Origin: Anthostomella pinea
Taxonomy: Eukaryota; Ascomycota; Sordariomycetes; Xylariales; Xylariaceae
DNA: 64,000 nucleotides
Direction of reading: 5' to 3'
Assembly: GCA_963556695.1 (NCBI GenBank)
Contig: CAUWAG010000006.1
Location: 1,860,001-1,924,000, forward strand
Every line of letters begins with the position of its first letter. The first letter of the stretch is position 1. A model generated the notes under the pieces. The model worked only from the letters and a program-made list of their open reading frames with translations. It had not been told where the DNA came from and did not search any database. Shown here piece by piece: positions 22,924-33,676 of the stretch. The position numbers and the translations under genes are program-made.

Positions 22924-23004
22924 CGACAACCACAGGATTCGAACCTGTGCGTCCGAAGACATTAGATTTCGAGTCTAACCCATTAACCACTCTGGCAGGT
23001 TGCC
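22924..23004 (-). tRNA. tRNA-Ser, anticodon CGA
   Basis: Read on the reverse strand, 81 nt fold as a class II tRNA. The seven-base acceptor stem (ggcaacc with ggttgtc, one G-T pair) ends in discriminator G. The anticodon stem ttaga/tctaa encloses the loop ctcgaaa, giving anticodon CGA (codon UCG). A serine-type long variable arm (tgtcttcggacgc) follows, then the T arm with the conserved ggttcgaatcc. The anticodon stem has no interruption, so I see no intron. It looks functional, though it sits in a decayed neighbourhood. The serine identity rests on the variable arm plus the anticodon. Confidence 0.95.
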
Positions 23005-23144
23005 TTATCTACTGGAGAAATTTATCACTATGGGGTCTTATACCCACCAATTGTTAGCCTGTGGCGCAGGTGGCGCAACGAAGCAACACCAGAAGACCAG
23101 AAAATCCCTCTATCCTCACTTCCTCAAGCAATAATTCACCGGCG

Positions 23145-23960
23145 ATGGCTCCCTTGAGTCGCTCAACAAGATCACAAAACTTCAAACGTGCATGGAGAAG
23201 TTTGCAGAGGATTTCGCACGTGAGACCATCTAGCAGACTCGAGTATTGGGAGACAGAGGAGGAGGATGACAATGCGTACGAATCCTTTCGACTGTCAAAG
23301 ACCGAGATGAGCCGTATCCCAGCGCGCCTTTTACCTCTATCTCTTCTGCTGCCTGTCGTGCCTTGAGACGTCAATAGCAAGTCTCGTGAAGAACAAACTG
23401 CCCGCGAGTCATCTCCGTTTTCTGAGTCCGACGATAAACTCGAAAACGTAATTACTAGAAGAGACTCCGTCGAGTGTGGGAGCTCGCCCGGTGGCTTTCC
23501 ATCCCCCCCTTTACGGGCTGCCGACAAAGGGTGATCTAGACGATCGCCAGAGAAGACTTCGGGAGGATTGGAAAGGCTCGCATTCCCATTACGCGGCCTC
23601 GGAGTACATGGAGGGCGGGTTCAAGTACTATGGCTCGTCAGCTGATATCGGCTGGGCTGACTACGAGTTCAAGGACAACCGAGATCTCGAAGGGCAGTTC
23701 GCCTATCCCGGCGACATCAATGCCGAGTCGTGGCACTTGAGCGACAGCACCGAAACACCAGCAGCAGCAACCGAATTACCGGAGTTCAGCAAGCTGCCCG
23801 CCGAGCTGCGCAAGGAGATATAGAAAGAAAGCTTGAACGTGTGGTCGAGGCACAACCTGCCAGCTGTCTGAGGTCTCGATGCCATCGACCAAGACAAAGA
23901 CGCCCAGTCGCCTACTACCTATTGAGGTACGGCAATCCAGGTGTCTCAAAAGCGATTGTG
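23145..23960 (+). pseudogene. Decayed 2EXR/F-box-like gene
   Basis: From the ATG at 23145 the frame reads a basic N-terminus (S-R-S-T-R-S-Q-N-F-K-R-A-W-R-S-L-Q-R) up to a stop at 23364-23366. It continues in the same frame (S-R-E-E-Q-T-A-R-E-S-S-P-F-S-E-S-D-D), then shifts near 23530 into the open frame 23476-23823. That part is acidic and aromatic and ends with F-S-K-L-P-A-E-L-R-K-E-I, the start of the 2EXR/F-box-like motif found in hundreds of fungal proteins (F-x-x-L-P-x-E-L-R-x-x-I-W). The next codon is TAG where Trp (TGG) is expected, a G-to-A type change. Downstream the sense continues in broken form to about 23960. The family is large and of unknown function. Confidence is good that this is a broken gene, moderate for the motif. 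Confidence 0.6.
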
Positions 23961-25134
23961 CAGATCAGAACATCGCTGAGCAGCCTCATCACAAAGCGAT
24001 GAGCATCCTGTATGAGCGCTTGTAACGCATATGAGCTATGATGAGGCTCTAACAATTCTCTTGAATCCTGACATTAACTGCATCAGCAACATATCGCCTA
24101 ATAAATCATTCCAAACTTGGGGGACTGAGCTGCTTAGCCTAGATTGACGCGGGAACGAACCGAGACAGCCGTCTCGCGCCTCTGGGTGGTACCTCATCAG
24201 GCGGGCAATGTTGACTGGAACAACGCCAGGAGAGTGTGTCCGGCTGGCTTCAGGATTGTTGAACAGAGCTCTGATCATGTCGCTTTCTGTAGATCATGAT
24301 TCACAGGTAACTGTATAAAGCCACCAGAATCGAGCAAAACCAAACAGGGCAGTCGCCCAGTATTCCTGCAGCTCCCCGTACTCCCCGTACCCCAATCTAA
24401 ACCTCGTCGATACGAACCCCCCATATAAGACGGCGGCGTATAGCACTCGGCAATCGTCAGAGTTCCCAGTGTTTGTGCTTTGGCGCAAGGACCAGCGGAC
24501 GAGCATCGCTCTTAGGGGCTGCTGCTGTTACCCCTTATCCCATTTGAACCGAGACAGCAGGACAACCACCCGAACGCTGCCGTCGAATATCCCGTCGCCA
24601 ATATCGCACCCGCTGTGCCTAGCCAACAGCGGGTGAAGCCAGAGCGCCATGGCAAAGACGTCGGCCGAGAGGGCAAAGGGAGACAGGCTGAATAGCGACG
24701 AGGAAGGGTGCGCACCGAAGCAGCCTTGCCACGCTTGCAGAAACCACCCCGAACCATCTCCTGCACAACCTCTTCACCTTGCACCTTCACACCCGCCAGC
24801 CTTAACCCAAACATCCATCCACCCCAACTAATTATTATCGAGGCTGACAGCTATCCTCCTTTCTACACAGTAATCACTCTCATGTTTAACTATGGCCTTC
24901 GGCGATCGTAAACTGACTACTCTGCCCTCACCTTTACAATTCTCGACTTATCCTCCGGATAACTGCCAAAAACGACATGCATCTGGTCCCGTTGGTGCAG
25001 CCTCCACACGAGCGGCGTATTCTTCCGGATCTTGGCTATCAGACGGAGATACCATCACCATTGGTTGCAGAGAATAGTAGAGGACATTGGGAATCAGGGA
25101 GGTACCGACACTTTTATGCGCGGCGCTATCAGAT
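23961..25134. other. No gene seen
   Basis: Short frames on both strands overlap without protein-like composition. Two short runs of the type ctccccgtactccccgtacccc (24371-24392) echo a similar run at about 22797-22816, suggesting a small shared repeat. Confidence 0.4.
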
Positions 25135-26474
25135 ATGGACGTAATTGTCGACGACGAATACATCGTCTGCCCCGAGACCGGAGACGAGGAGGACGATGAC
25201 GAGGATGAACCTGCCGACGTTTCCGGCGAAGAGTACGACTCCGAACCTGAGCCTAGTTCAAAGCATAAGCGTACTGCTAATAGCAATACTCCAAGCTCGA
25301 AGACGGTAAAGGGGAAGTTCTCGTTGATGGGGGTTTCAACCACAAAAACCCCGCCGCAATCATGGAAGAACCGGACGTGATGACTCGGTACCCAAAGGAA
25401 ACCGAGCTTGTCATGATATCCTCTGTGGCGCCGGCTCTGCACTTCTCGCCCTGACTCCAAAATGGCAACAACCACACATCATGGCCTCGAAGCATCAAAA
25501 GAAGGTCATGAGTAGCAAAGAAACGCAAATTGGTCCGGCTGCAGCGCGTGCTTTCAATCAAGATCTTGCCTTGCCCCCGGGCACCTACCCCAGCACTTTG
25601 AGTGATCAGTATATTCGAAGTCCCAACCCTACATGGGCCCAGAACCCCCCAAGCGCGATCGATGCCCCCATCTTCCTCGCCCTCGTGACAAGATTTGGGA
25701 GTGCAAGCTAGACGGCGACCAGCACAACAGAATTTGGCGCCCCAAAACATCGTCACTGAAGCTGGGTTCACCGTTTTCGACATCAACGACATCCTCAAAC
25801 CAGTCTACACCGGCAGGAACCGACGCGCAGCAAACGGACCCTGAATTCCATCCTTGACTGGAGGAGTAAAATTTCCGATTTCGCTTTCACACCCCCCTCA
25901 TTGCCCGACGATGAAGATCTGGAACTTATCCTACAGCCTACACCACTAAAGGTCAGGAGACCGCCGTCGGTCACCGCTGTCCGGCAAGGTGAATACAGAG
26001 GCTAGCAGCGCTTCCTCGCCTGCCGTCGGGAAGGACACGGCATCAAACCACAGCGGCTCACGTGGCGCTGGCGCCGCTGCCTCCCCAATAGTGTTACCGT
26101 GACGAGTAATGCAGAGTTAGGCGACGATCAGGAGATTGACGTCGCGGAGATCTTTTCCCTGTATCGATTCATGGAGTTCTCGCCGGATAACGCTGCTCAT
26201 GCGTGCACCACTCTGGCACTCGCTAAAAACACCAATTTCATATGAAAAAGCGATGCACGTTGATCCAAGCCTTGACGAGGAAGAACGGGAGGTTAAGAAG
26301 ATCATCACTTCACGAACTTATTACGGCAAGCTCCAGTACCAAGTCCTTTGGAGAGGCTGGGACCCTGACGGGATCTGGTGCCCAGCACGGGAGTTCCGGA
26401 ACTCTGCGGCGAAGCTGAAGGCGTACCACGACGAATACCCTGACGAGTCAGGACCCCCAATGAGATCGCAATAA
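25135..26474 (+). pseudogene. Decayed chromodomain protein
   Basis: An acidic N-terminal frame (25135-25380; V-D-D-E-Y-I-V-C-P-E-T-G-D-E-E-D-D-D-E) is followed by broken coding-like pieces. The frame 26136-26474 contains a chromodomain at about 26280-26420: V-K-K-I-I-T-S-R-T-Y-Y-G-K-L-Q-Y-Q-V-L-W-R-G-W-D, with the aromatic cage positions mostly kept, then W-C-P-A-R-E-F. It is followed by L-K-A-Y-H-D-E-Y-P and G-P-P, a linker often seen after chromodomains in fungal proteins. In active proteins the domain binds methylated histone tails. A stop at 26472-26474 cuts the frame. It could derive from a host gene or from the integrase tail of a chromovirus-type LTR element; no integrase core is visible next to it. 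Confidence 0.6.
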
Positions 26475-28559
26475 TGGCTGGAAGCAGCTAAACGTGTCTA
26501 TAGTTGCGTCTCGGTCCCGTAGCACGCGCTTGAATCCGCCGCCGCCGCCTCATTCCAAGCCGGCCAAGTCTTTCTTAACAACCTAACCCCTGCCAACCCC
26601 CTCGAGCTCCGCCGCCGCCTCATACGTGAGGTCGGTTGCTATGCATCTTTGCAAAAGAGTACGCTGATGACGATATGCCCGCACGAGTTACTAGATCACC
26701 TCAACCTGAAAACCAGAAAGTCGATTGGAACTACCTGCTGCAGAAATCCGCCGTTGTCCACAGTCCCAGATCTTCATTACCAGATCCCAAGCTTCCCAAT
26801 TGCTACCGGTCATCTCCAACCCGCTCGATCCACGCCAATGCTCGAGTGTATTGAGAAGGGTGTCGTCATCAAGGGGTTGAGGCAGGAACTCACAACGGTT
26901 CAAGTCAAACTACACCATGAAGGCTAGAAGGGTTCTGTTAAAAAAAATCCAGAAGATCACATCTGGACTCCAGAGGATGTTGAGGATGACGATAAAAGAG
27001 CCGGTAAATGGACTGAAGATCCGGATACCGGTTGCTGGAAGCTCTTCAGCGGCCTTTCATCAAGAGGCACCGCAAACGTAATAAGAAAGACGAGTTATGG
27101 AATGTGAAAACTGATGAGTAATGACAGCATACGTGCCCGACCAAAGGAAGAAGTAGTACCCCACAACTCAGAAATCAACGTTAGCTGGCATAGACTATCC
27201 TACCTAGCCTACACCGGTCGAAACTGTGCTGGGGACTGTTCGCACCGCTGCGGGATCTCGGTATACCATAGTATGTTTTGATCCGACCCCACTGGTAGAT
27301 GAAGACCACTACAAAAATCTGCTACGGCGGGATTGCCTGGGAGACCTCTGGTGTCTAACGCACGACCGGATTATATTGCAGTTGTGCATCCACGAGCCAA
27401 AGTGCATCACACCTACAGTACGCTCTAATCCTCGCCTGGTACCTAACTGCTGCCGTTGACGGGCACGAGGAACAAGGCCCCGTCTAGTAAATAAGCCCGG
27501 GAAATCTGGTTGGGAATGGTCAGATCTGGTCAAGACTGTGGCAACGGTTGGGATTGCACTTGTGATATGTTCCGAACACGACAAGTCAAAACCCGCGATC
27601 CCACGCCATGCCCCCGTGGAAGTCAGCTTGTTCTTCTTCCATGGGTCGGTAGTCAGCTTCATCATATTTTACAAGTTCCTCATCGAGTGCAAACGAGGAG
27701 ATCCCGAGATCTTCCTATGGGAAGGTCCTTGCCAGATACACCGGTAGCAACAACATCTTATACAAATACAACGAAAACGACGAAAACGAAGCCAGCTCAA
27801 CCGAAGGGAGAGGTCCACGGCCTCGAAAATCTCGATCAATTTAACCGTCGAGTGCCTTTTGGCTGGCCTGGAATTGTCTCTTCATCACTCAGGCGGCCCG
27901 GAAGACCGGTGTTTTCGCTATGCTTCTCCCTACTCAACAACTCTTCGAAGAGCTGATGATGCCCTCGCCCTTCAGCTTCGCCCCTGGTCTTTTAAACGTC
28001 CTCCAATCTTCTACGTTTTGACATTTTCCCGCTTAAAATCTCCATCGCTAATTATGGGTTTCTCTAGAGACCACGGGCCCGCACTTGGGCCTGCGGTGAA
28101 CTTATATGGTTCACCATACACCCAGTTGATTACACAGTAACCCTATCTATTAACGCACTGGAGCTTTATGTCAACATCGCAACCTACACGCGTGACTATG
28201 AGTGTTGATACAGCCGCTGCCGCTGCCACTCGTTCCGGTACCTATACTTCGTCTACTGCATCAATGTCCTCCGAAAACGACGACACCAGGCTGAAGGATG
28301 GTGGCAAGACTACTTTATCCAAGGACCAGAAGACATGGGCCTTCCCCGGGGAATATGAGACCGTTGACGCTCACAAAACTTGCCCATGAGATGCCCACTC
28401 GCTACGCGGGGATGATTTGAGATTACGAGTGATGATGCTGCTGCTGGTAGTGGTGATGCTACCGCATCATTGATATATGACGGTTAAGACATGAACCTCG
28501 ACGCTACTTTGGTCCACGTCAGTCGTGAGGCTATCAAGTCTTATCAAGACCTTGGACGA
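26475..28559. other. Gene graveyard, part 1: coding-like fragments in changing frames
   Basis: Fragments with protein-like composition occur in all forward frames with stops between them. Examples are P-E-D-H-I-W-T-P-E-D-V-E-D-D-D-K and D-P-D-T-G-C-W-K-L-F-S at about 26955-27050, and a possible membrane segment near 27541-27700 (V-S-L-F-F-F-H-G-S-V-V-S-F-I-I-F-Y). I do not recognise a family. The sequence ccgccgccgcctcat occurs twice, near 26537 and 26607. Confidence 0.35.
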
Positions 28560-29203
28560 ATGAGGCACTCGACGATGACGATCAGGCGGTCGTCCCACTT
28601 GTCGGAGAAGGGATCCATGATGATGCGGTGGCGGCCGCCGCTGTCGAGGGCGGAGCGCTCGAATTCCCGGGTTGTCAGTAGTCAGCGGTGCTGGAAAAGG
28701 TCAATGAGGAATCCGTTTCTGGCGTATCCGATCAGTGCTTGGCCGGTGACTGCGGCGCAGGTGTTACCGACTTGACCTAGAGCACTGAGTGCCGCCGCGA
28801 CGCCGGCGTTAATGGCTTGGTTCAAGAGGTCCGCGTCGGTTGGGGGGCCGGGGGCGACGGTGCGCGAGATGCGCGTGATGGGAAGCAGCAGTCTGCACCT
28901 CACCGTAAGAAGTGTGACAATCAGGCCTGCAGCTGCGCTGGTCAGGGCTGATGGGATGAAATATCTAGATTCAACGATATCTAAGGAAGAAGAGGCAAGG
29001 TCGGAAGAGAGAGGGGAAGCTAGGGGTATATATGTACATAAATATGTGGAGGTATTATGTAATACCGTAACAAGAAGCAAAACGGGCAGCATGCCGAGAC
29101 GTATTAACGGGAGACAATCGAATGCGCTATGTCGTAGGAAGACATTGTGCTCGGTTATTCTGTCTTCGAGTCGCTGTACGTCATCTCCCTTCCTATATGG
29201 CAT
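28560..29203 (-). pseudogene. Hydrophobic hypothetical protein, probably broken
   Basis: The reverse frame 28682-29203 encodes 173 residues with at least two hydrophobic segments (L-P-V-L-L-L-V-T-V-L and A-A-A-G-L-I-V-T-L-L), then an Ala/Gly-rich region (A-I-N-A-G-V-A-A-A-L-S-A-L-G-Q-V-G). It stops, but just beyond the sense continues on the same strand (R-E-F-E-R-S-A-L-D-S-G-G-R-H-R-I-I-M-D-P-F-S-D-K-W-D-D-R, about 28570-28680). The last part is strongly protein-like, suggesting either an unrecognised intron or a frameshift. Function unknown; possibly a small membrane protein of accessory regions. Confidence 0.4.
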
Positions 29204-31491
29204 CTGATTCTCACATATATTACAGGAACACCCTATTTCCTAATGTCGACTGCTCGGAGTCTATCCTCAAATCCGACTTTCAAAGGTTTTGCACCCGCTT
29301 TTTGATTGATACCGATATTACTAAGCTTGTCGATATTAGACCCGACAAGAAGTAGATCGTCAACCCGAAGAAGTTCAGAGATGCTGCTACAGGTCTACAA
29401 ACACAAGGTCTGGGCCCCCCTGCTGCCGCTCGGTTCGCGAACATGGTGGGCTCTGTGCATGGAGCTCTGGAAATCAGGCGCCCGCGAACAAACATAATCG
29501 AGAATTTGACCAGACGATTCTAACTAGAACGATGACGAGAGAACCGGCATGCTAGAAACAGATATGTCTGAACCGCAAATAGGCTTCTTCGATAAGTTGA
29601 CGTCCTACCGGCGAGAACCAACATTTTTTAAGCAGCTCAAGGATATAGCTCGAGCCATGGGCGATCATGGACACGAAAAAGCCTCAACTACAAGAGTCAG
29701 TTGCGAGCCTCGATTCCAGGTGGCAGAAACATGTCGAGAAGGAGGGCCTCACCGATGCATTCCAGCCGCTCCGTTACACGGAAGGCAAACGTTACGAGGG
29801 AATAGTCGAGAAGAGCCAGGCGAGTGAGGAAAAGGTAGACGAGGGGGTTAACAAGACCCGGGCAGCCCCGCGGAAAAACGTCACTGCTGAAGAGTGTCGT
29901 CCACATTCTAGAAGGTCTCAGTATGTCTTTTAACCAACCTGTCATTCACACTGCGTACCGTATCTCGACTGCCTGCCTTCTCCCCATTCCCAAAGTCACG
30001 AATATGGACGATTCTCCCGTTGCGCAACAACTTGGACCGGCACGCTACATCGTTCCCCACCCATCAGGGCGACCGAGACCGATTCTGGGACGACGACATG
30101 CCCAGGTCCTTCAGCCGCTCAACCCCGAAGCAGAGAACACCGGCGAATTATCCCATGGTTTCGCCCTCGAGACCTGGCCCATCTGCGATCGCTATGCTCT
30201 AAATTGTCTCTTCGGCTTGTTAACTTTTCCATAGCTACAGACTAGGCTGACGACATTCTCATGACCCCTCTGACTTCGGCTCACCCACGACCAGCTCGTC
30301 ATTGACTCCCACGGGACTTAGCCACTACTAACACGAGGCCTAACTGCTGTCTATGTTCATCTAACAGGCATGAAAGATGCACCGAGAAACGGCCAGTGAT
30401 TGCCGGAATCGGGTATCTATAGCTATCTGTTTAAAGTATCTCCCACAACCGAAACACCACAATGCCCAGATCCGATCTACCCCGGGCTCTACCGCTCGCA
30501 TCACCAAGAGCTACCTTTCCCCCTATAATGATAATAGCTTGGTCCCAACTAAGCGGGCAGGACACATACATGACCCTGAGTCCACCGAAAAGAGCAAGAT
30601 GGCCAAGAAGACGGAGGTCAAGTCGGGCTCCCCCAGCAGAGCTAAGAGTACTCGGGCTGTTCGGGAGCCACTGGCACCCCGTGGCACCGCGTTGATCGAA
30701 TCCCCACCTTGCACGAGGACGAAATCACGGTCTATGACCCAGATGAGCCAGATGACGACAGCACGGGCGACAATCTTCCAATCGTCCACACAGGCAGACC
30801 GCCTCTCTGGATTCAGACAGTGTAATGAAAGGACGACGACCTCCACCTTCTCGACACTGAAGACGAAGACGTGTCATATAATCACCCGAAGCTCCAAATA
30901 AGCTGAAAGACTACTAATACAAGAGCCAGAATACTCATACATACATAAATACACTAACTACTACCTTGCTAACGATCCTTAACTATCGGGAACATCCCAC
31001 GAAACGGAATGAAAGACCTTTTTAGCGAACTGGAGTGGGAGTCGATGTTCGCATATAAAGCTGGTAATCTAGTTGTGCCAAGGGGTGAGCAGAATCAGGA
31101 AGAGCTGTTGCTCCGGTCGTATGTGATGCTACATACATGGTGCTGGTTTTATGCAGTTGCGATGACTCTGGGGCTTCCCGATCCGGCAGCAACTTTCCCT
31201 CCCAAGATTAGGGCAAGAGTTTGCAAGGCACCACGTAGCTAGGCGTTGCTAATATCAAGTCGCCGTTTACAGCATTAAGCCGCTCGATATAAATCTAACA
31301 TCGCTTTACATAACATACCTATCTGGCTACCATAAAGATCACGCCTATCTTCGGATTCAAGCCGTCTTAGCCCCTTACACTTACCAGAGTAGGTAGTAGC
31401 AATGCAACCTAATAATCCGATTACAACGTCATAAGCAACGCCCAACCCAATTACCTTCTCGAACAATTCGTATGTTCTCCCTTTCCTTCCC
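29204..31491. other. Gene graveyard, part 2
   Basis: Coding-like pieces lie at about 29565-29900 (I-G-F-F-D-K-L-T-S-Y-R-R-E-P-T-F-F-K-Q-L, then in another frame D-S-R-W-Q-K-H-V-E-K-E-G), at about 30760-30900 (L-P-I-V-H-T-G-R-P-P-L-W-I-Q-T-V, then D-D-D-L-H-L-L-D-T-E-D-E-D) and at 31009-31242. They are separated by stops and frame changes. No family is recognised. Confidence 0.35.
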
Positions 31492-32226
31492 ATGCCATAT
31501 CATGTGCTGACCGCCATACGCAGTGGCGAGCAGCCGCCGGATGGAACGACCATGGTCTCCCAATTTGGAAACGTCCTTTTCGCTATGGATTTTAGGGGAC
31601 TCATATACCACGGCAAGAACCAGCCTTCCGAGTTAGGCATCGCCATTCTGGAGCTTTCGAACATGGACCACATGCCGCTGCCCGGTCCCCGCATTAAGTA
31701 CACCTTAGTGGTAGTGCTGACGACGGCGATGGCGAATGCGCTTAACACCGAGAAGCGACATGAGTTCGGGTTGCTGTCTGGAGGTGTGACGCTGGATCCT
31801 TTCAGCTCGCTCGTTCTGATCGGCGGAGAAGAAGGAGGGTTCTTTTCTAAGATTATCGAGAAATACGTATGCATAAGAAAGTCACGGCAACGAACCACTG
31901 CTCACACAAGCTCCAGTGGCTATCGTGCCAAGTTTAAAGATCATGACAACTCGGTGGAGGACAAAACATCGCAAACCATGTCGGTACCAATTTCACACCC
32001 AAAAGATAGCACCCTCAAAAGTCGTTTACAAACCCTAGGCTTGTCTATAAGCTGTCTGCGTTCCAGACGGGATTGCGTCAAACAGCGTGTATTATGGATT
32101 ATCTGGTTGATAACGTGTATTCTAGTAATTCTTATTAAAGTGTATGTTTTTCAAAGATCTGCTGTCGTAAGCTGCAGGGCCCGAAATTGCCCTAGAGGCC
32201 CTGTTGGTACAGTGCCACCTCCCTGA
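31492..32226 (+). CDS. Hypothetical protein with C-terminal membrane segment (may be a relic)
   Basis: This is the longest forward open frame in the graveyard, 244 codons from the ATG at 31492. The first half looks globular (V-S-Q-F-G-N-V-L-F-A-M-D-F-R-G and G-I-A-I-L-E-L-S-N-M-D). A polar, Ser/Thr/Lys-rich middle follows, and a hydrophobic stretch near residues 200-220 (I-I-W-L-I-T-C-I-L-V-I-L-I) suggests one transmembrane helix. I do not know the family. Since all neighbours are broken, it may be only the longest surviving part of a decayed gene. Confidence 0.35.
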   Translation: MPYHVLTAIRSGEQPPDGTTMVSQFGNVLFAMDFRGLIYHGKNQPSELGIAILELSNMDHMPLPGPRIKYTLVVVLTTAMANALNTEKRHEFGLLSGGVTLDPFSSLVLIGGEEGGFFSKIIEKYVCIRKSRQRTTAHTSSSGYRAKFKDHDNSVEDKTSQTMSVPISHPKDSTLKSRLQTLGLSISCLRSRRDCVKQRVLWIIWLITCILVILIKVYVFQRSAVVSCRARNCPRGPVGTVPPP

Positions 32227-33676
32227 ACGCCACTGTGGCTTGCGTGCCATTTGACAGATTGGCTCCTGAAGAACTTCTCCAAGAAGCTTAGCGCCTACAA
32301 CAAGTCGGCCAAGGGTAACAGAGAGATCCGTAGCGACGCCAGTCACCCCGTTCGAGTACTGTCGTGCGGTACAGGTTTACGGCGGCGAAGACAGGTTTCC
32401 GAAAGTCCTCCGGCGGCAGTGGAATGATCGGGTACAGGCATATATTATCCCTCGGGTCCCCCACAGCCCAACTCATGGACCAGCTGTCTCACAAAAATAA
32501 GGGACCCTCTGAACGAGACCTGCCCCTGCACAAGAAGGAGGATGAGATCGAATCTATCGTAGCCAAACTGAAACTTCGTCCACCCTTTGGTCCACAGCAA
32601 GCAGCCGCATACGCCGAAGACGAAGCACCGCACCTGTTCCAGACCAAAGGCGACACTTTTCTTCAACTCGGATCTCAACTACCACCGCTGTTCCCACAAG
32701 GACAGCTGGGATGGAAGGGGTTCCAGAGAGAGGAGGGTACCATATTGGAGGACAACAAGGCTCCCCAGCACGCCCGCCTAAGCAACCGCGAATACCCACT
32801 CCGTTATCATTCAGGACGAAGACATCGAGCTGGGAGTAAACGGATCTACTTCGCATGCCTATTTACCAGCTACGGATATAGAAGGAGAAAGCATAACTGC
32901 GGTTGACAGCGTCCTCGAAAGAGTCTCCGAATTAAGATTCTCGAAGCTACCTGCCGACTGGTTCATCTCGACAATTAGCCTGCCAGAGGTGACGGATTTG
33001 TCGGGGGGCTTGACCATTGGGAGCCCACTTGTGAGGACATTTTAGTATACTCTCCGAAGTTCAACTCTGGAGCGTTGAAGATTCCTTGGGAGGAGACCAA
33101 GGAAATGATCGAACGGGTCTTCGTTGGATGGGCTGGCCAGTGCTCCCTTGGTGCCGTGGTATGTCCATTCGCTCCCATTCGCTCCCATGCGTCCCATGCT
33201 ACGTCGAGCCAACAGGAAGCCGTGAACAGCTTCAACGATAAGGATACCACCTCGGCTCTACAAGTCCTAGTTTCCAGCATGTGCTTCGCCGGCACGGGCT
33301 ACGACTACCACCGGGCCTGCTGTGAGGGGATCGTCTTTCTCGGTTTCTGGAGTGTCAACAATCGAGAACCGGCACTTGCGATCCCTGGAAGGCCGGTAAG
33401 TCGAAAGCCCGGTCCAAGTTATTGAATCAACTACGAATCCGGCCTCTCCCAGCAATCAATATATTCAACTTGCGGGAGACCCAGAAGAATCCCGCATCCG
33501 GGCACCCACAGAATCATCCAGCGGTGTCTCGGTACCATCAGCCGAAACGCAACATCATCCACAACGCACCGAGAAAACGACGCCACGATCATATCTTCCA
33601 GTTCTACACACATCCGCACACAACAGTGAGTTACCATTATCTACCAATCCTAGCATTGCCTTAATAATATTAGGAC
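32227..33676. other. Gene graveyard, part 3
   Basis: A coding-like run at about 32816-33045 (D-E-D-I-E-L-G-V-N-G, then L-P-A-D-W-F-I-S-T-I-S-L-P-E-V-T-D-L) is cut by a stop and continues one frame over (W-E-E-T-K-E-M-I-E-R-V-F-V-G-W-A-G-Q, about 33088-33145). It could be the upstream half of the helicase relic that follows, but I cannot show that. Confidence 0.35.
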
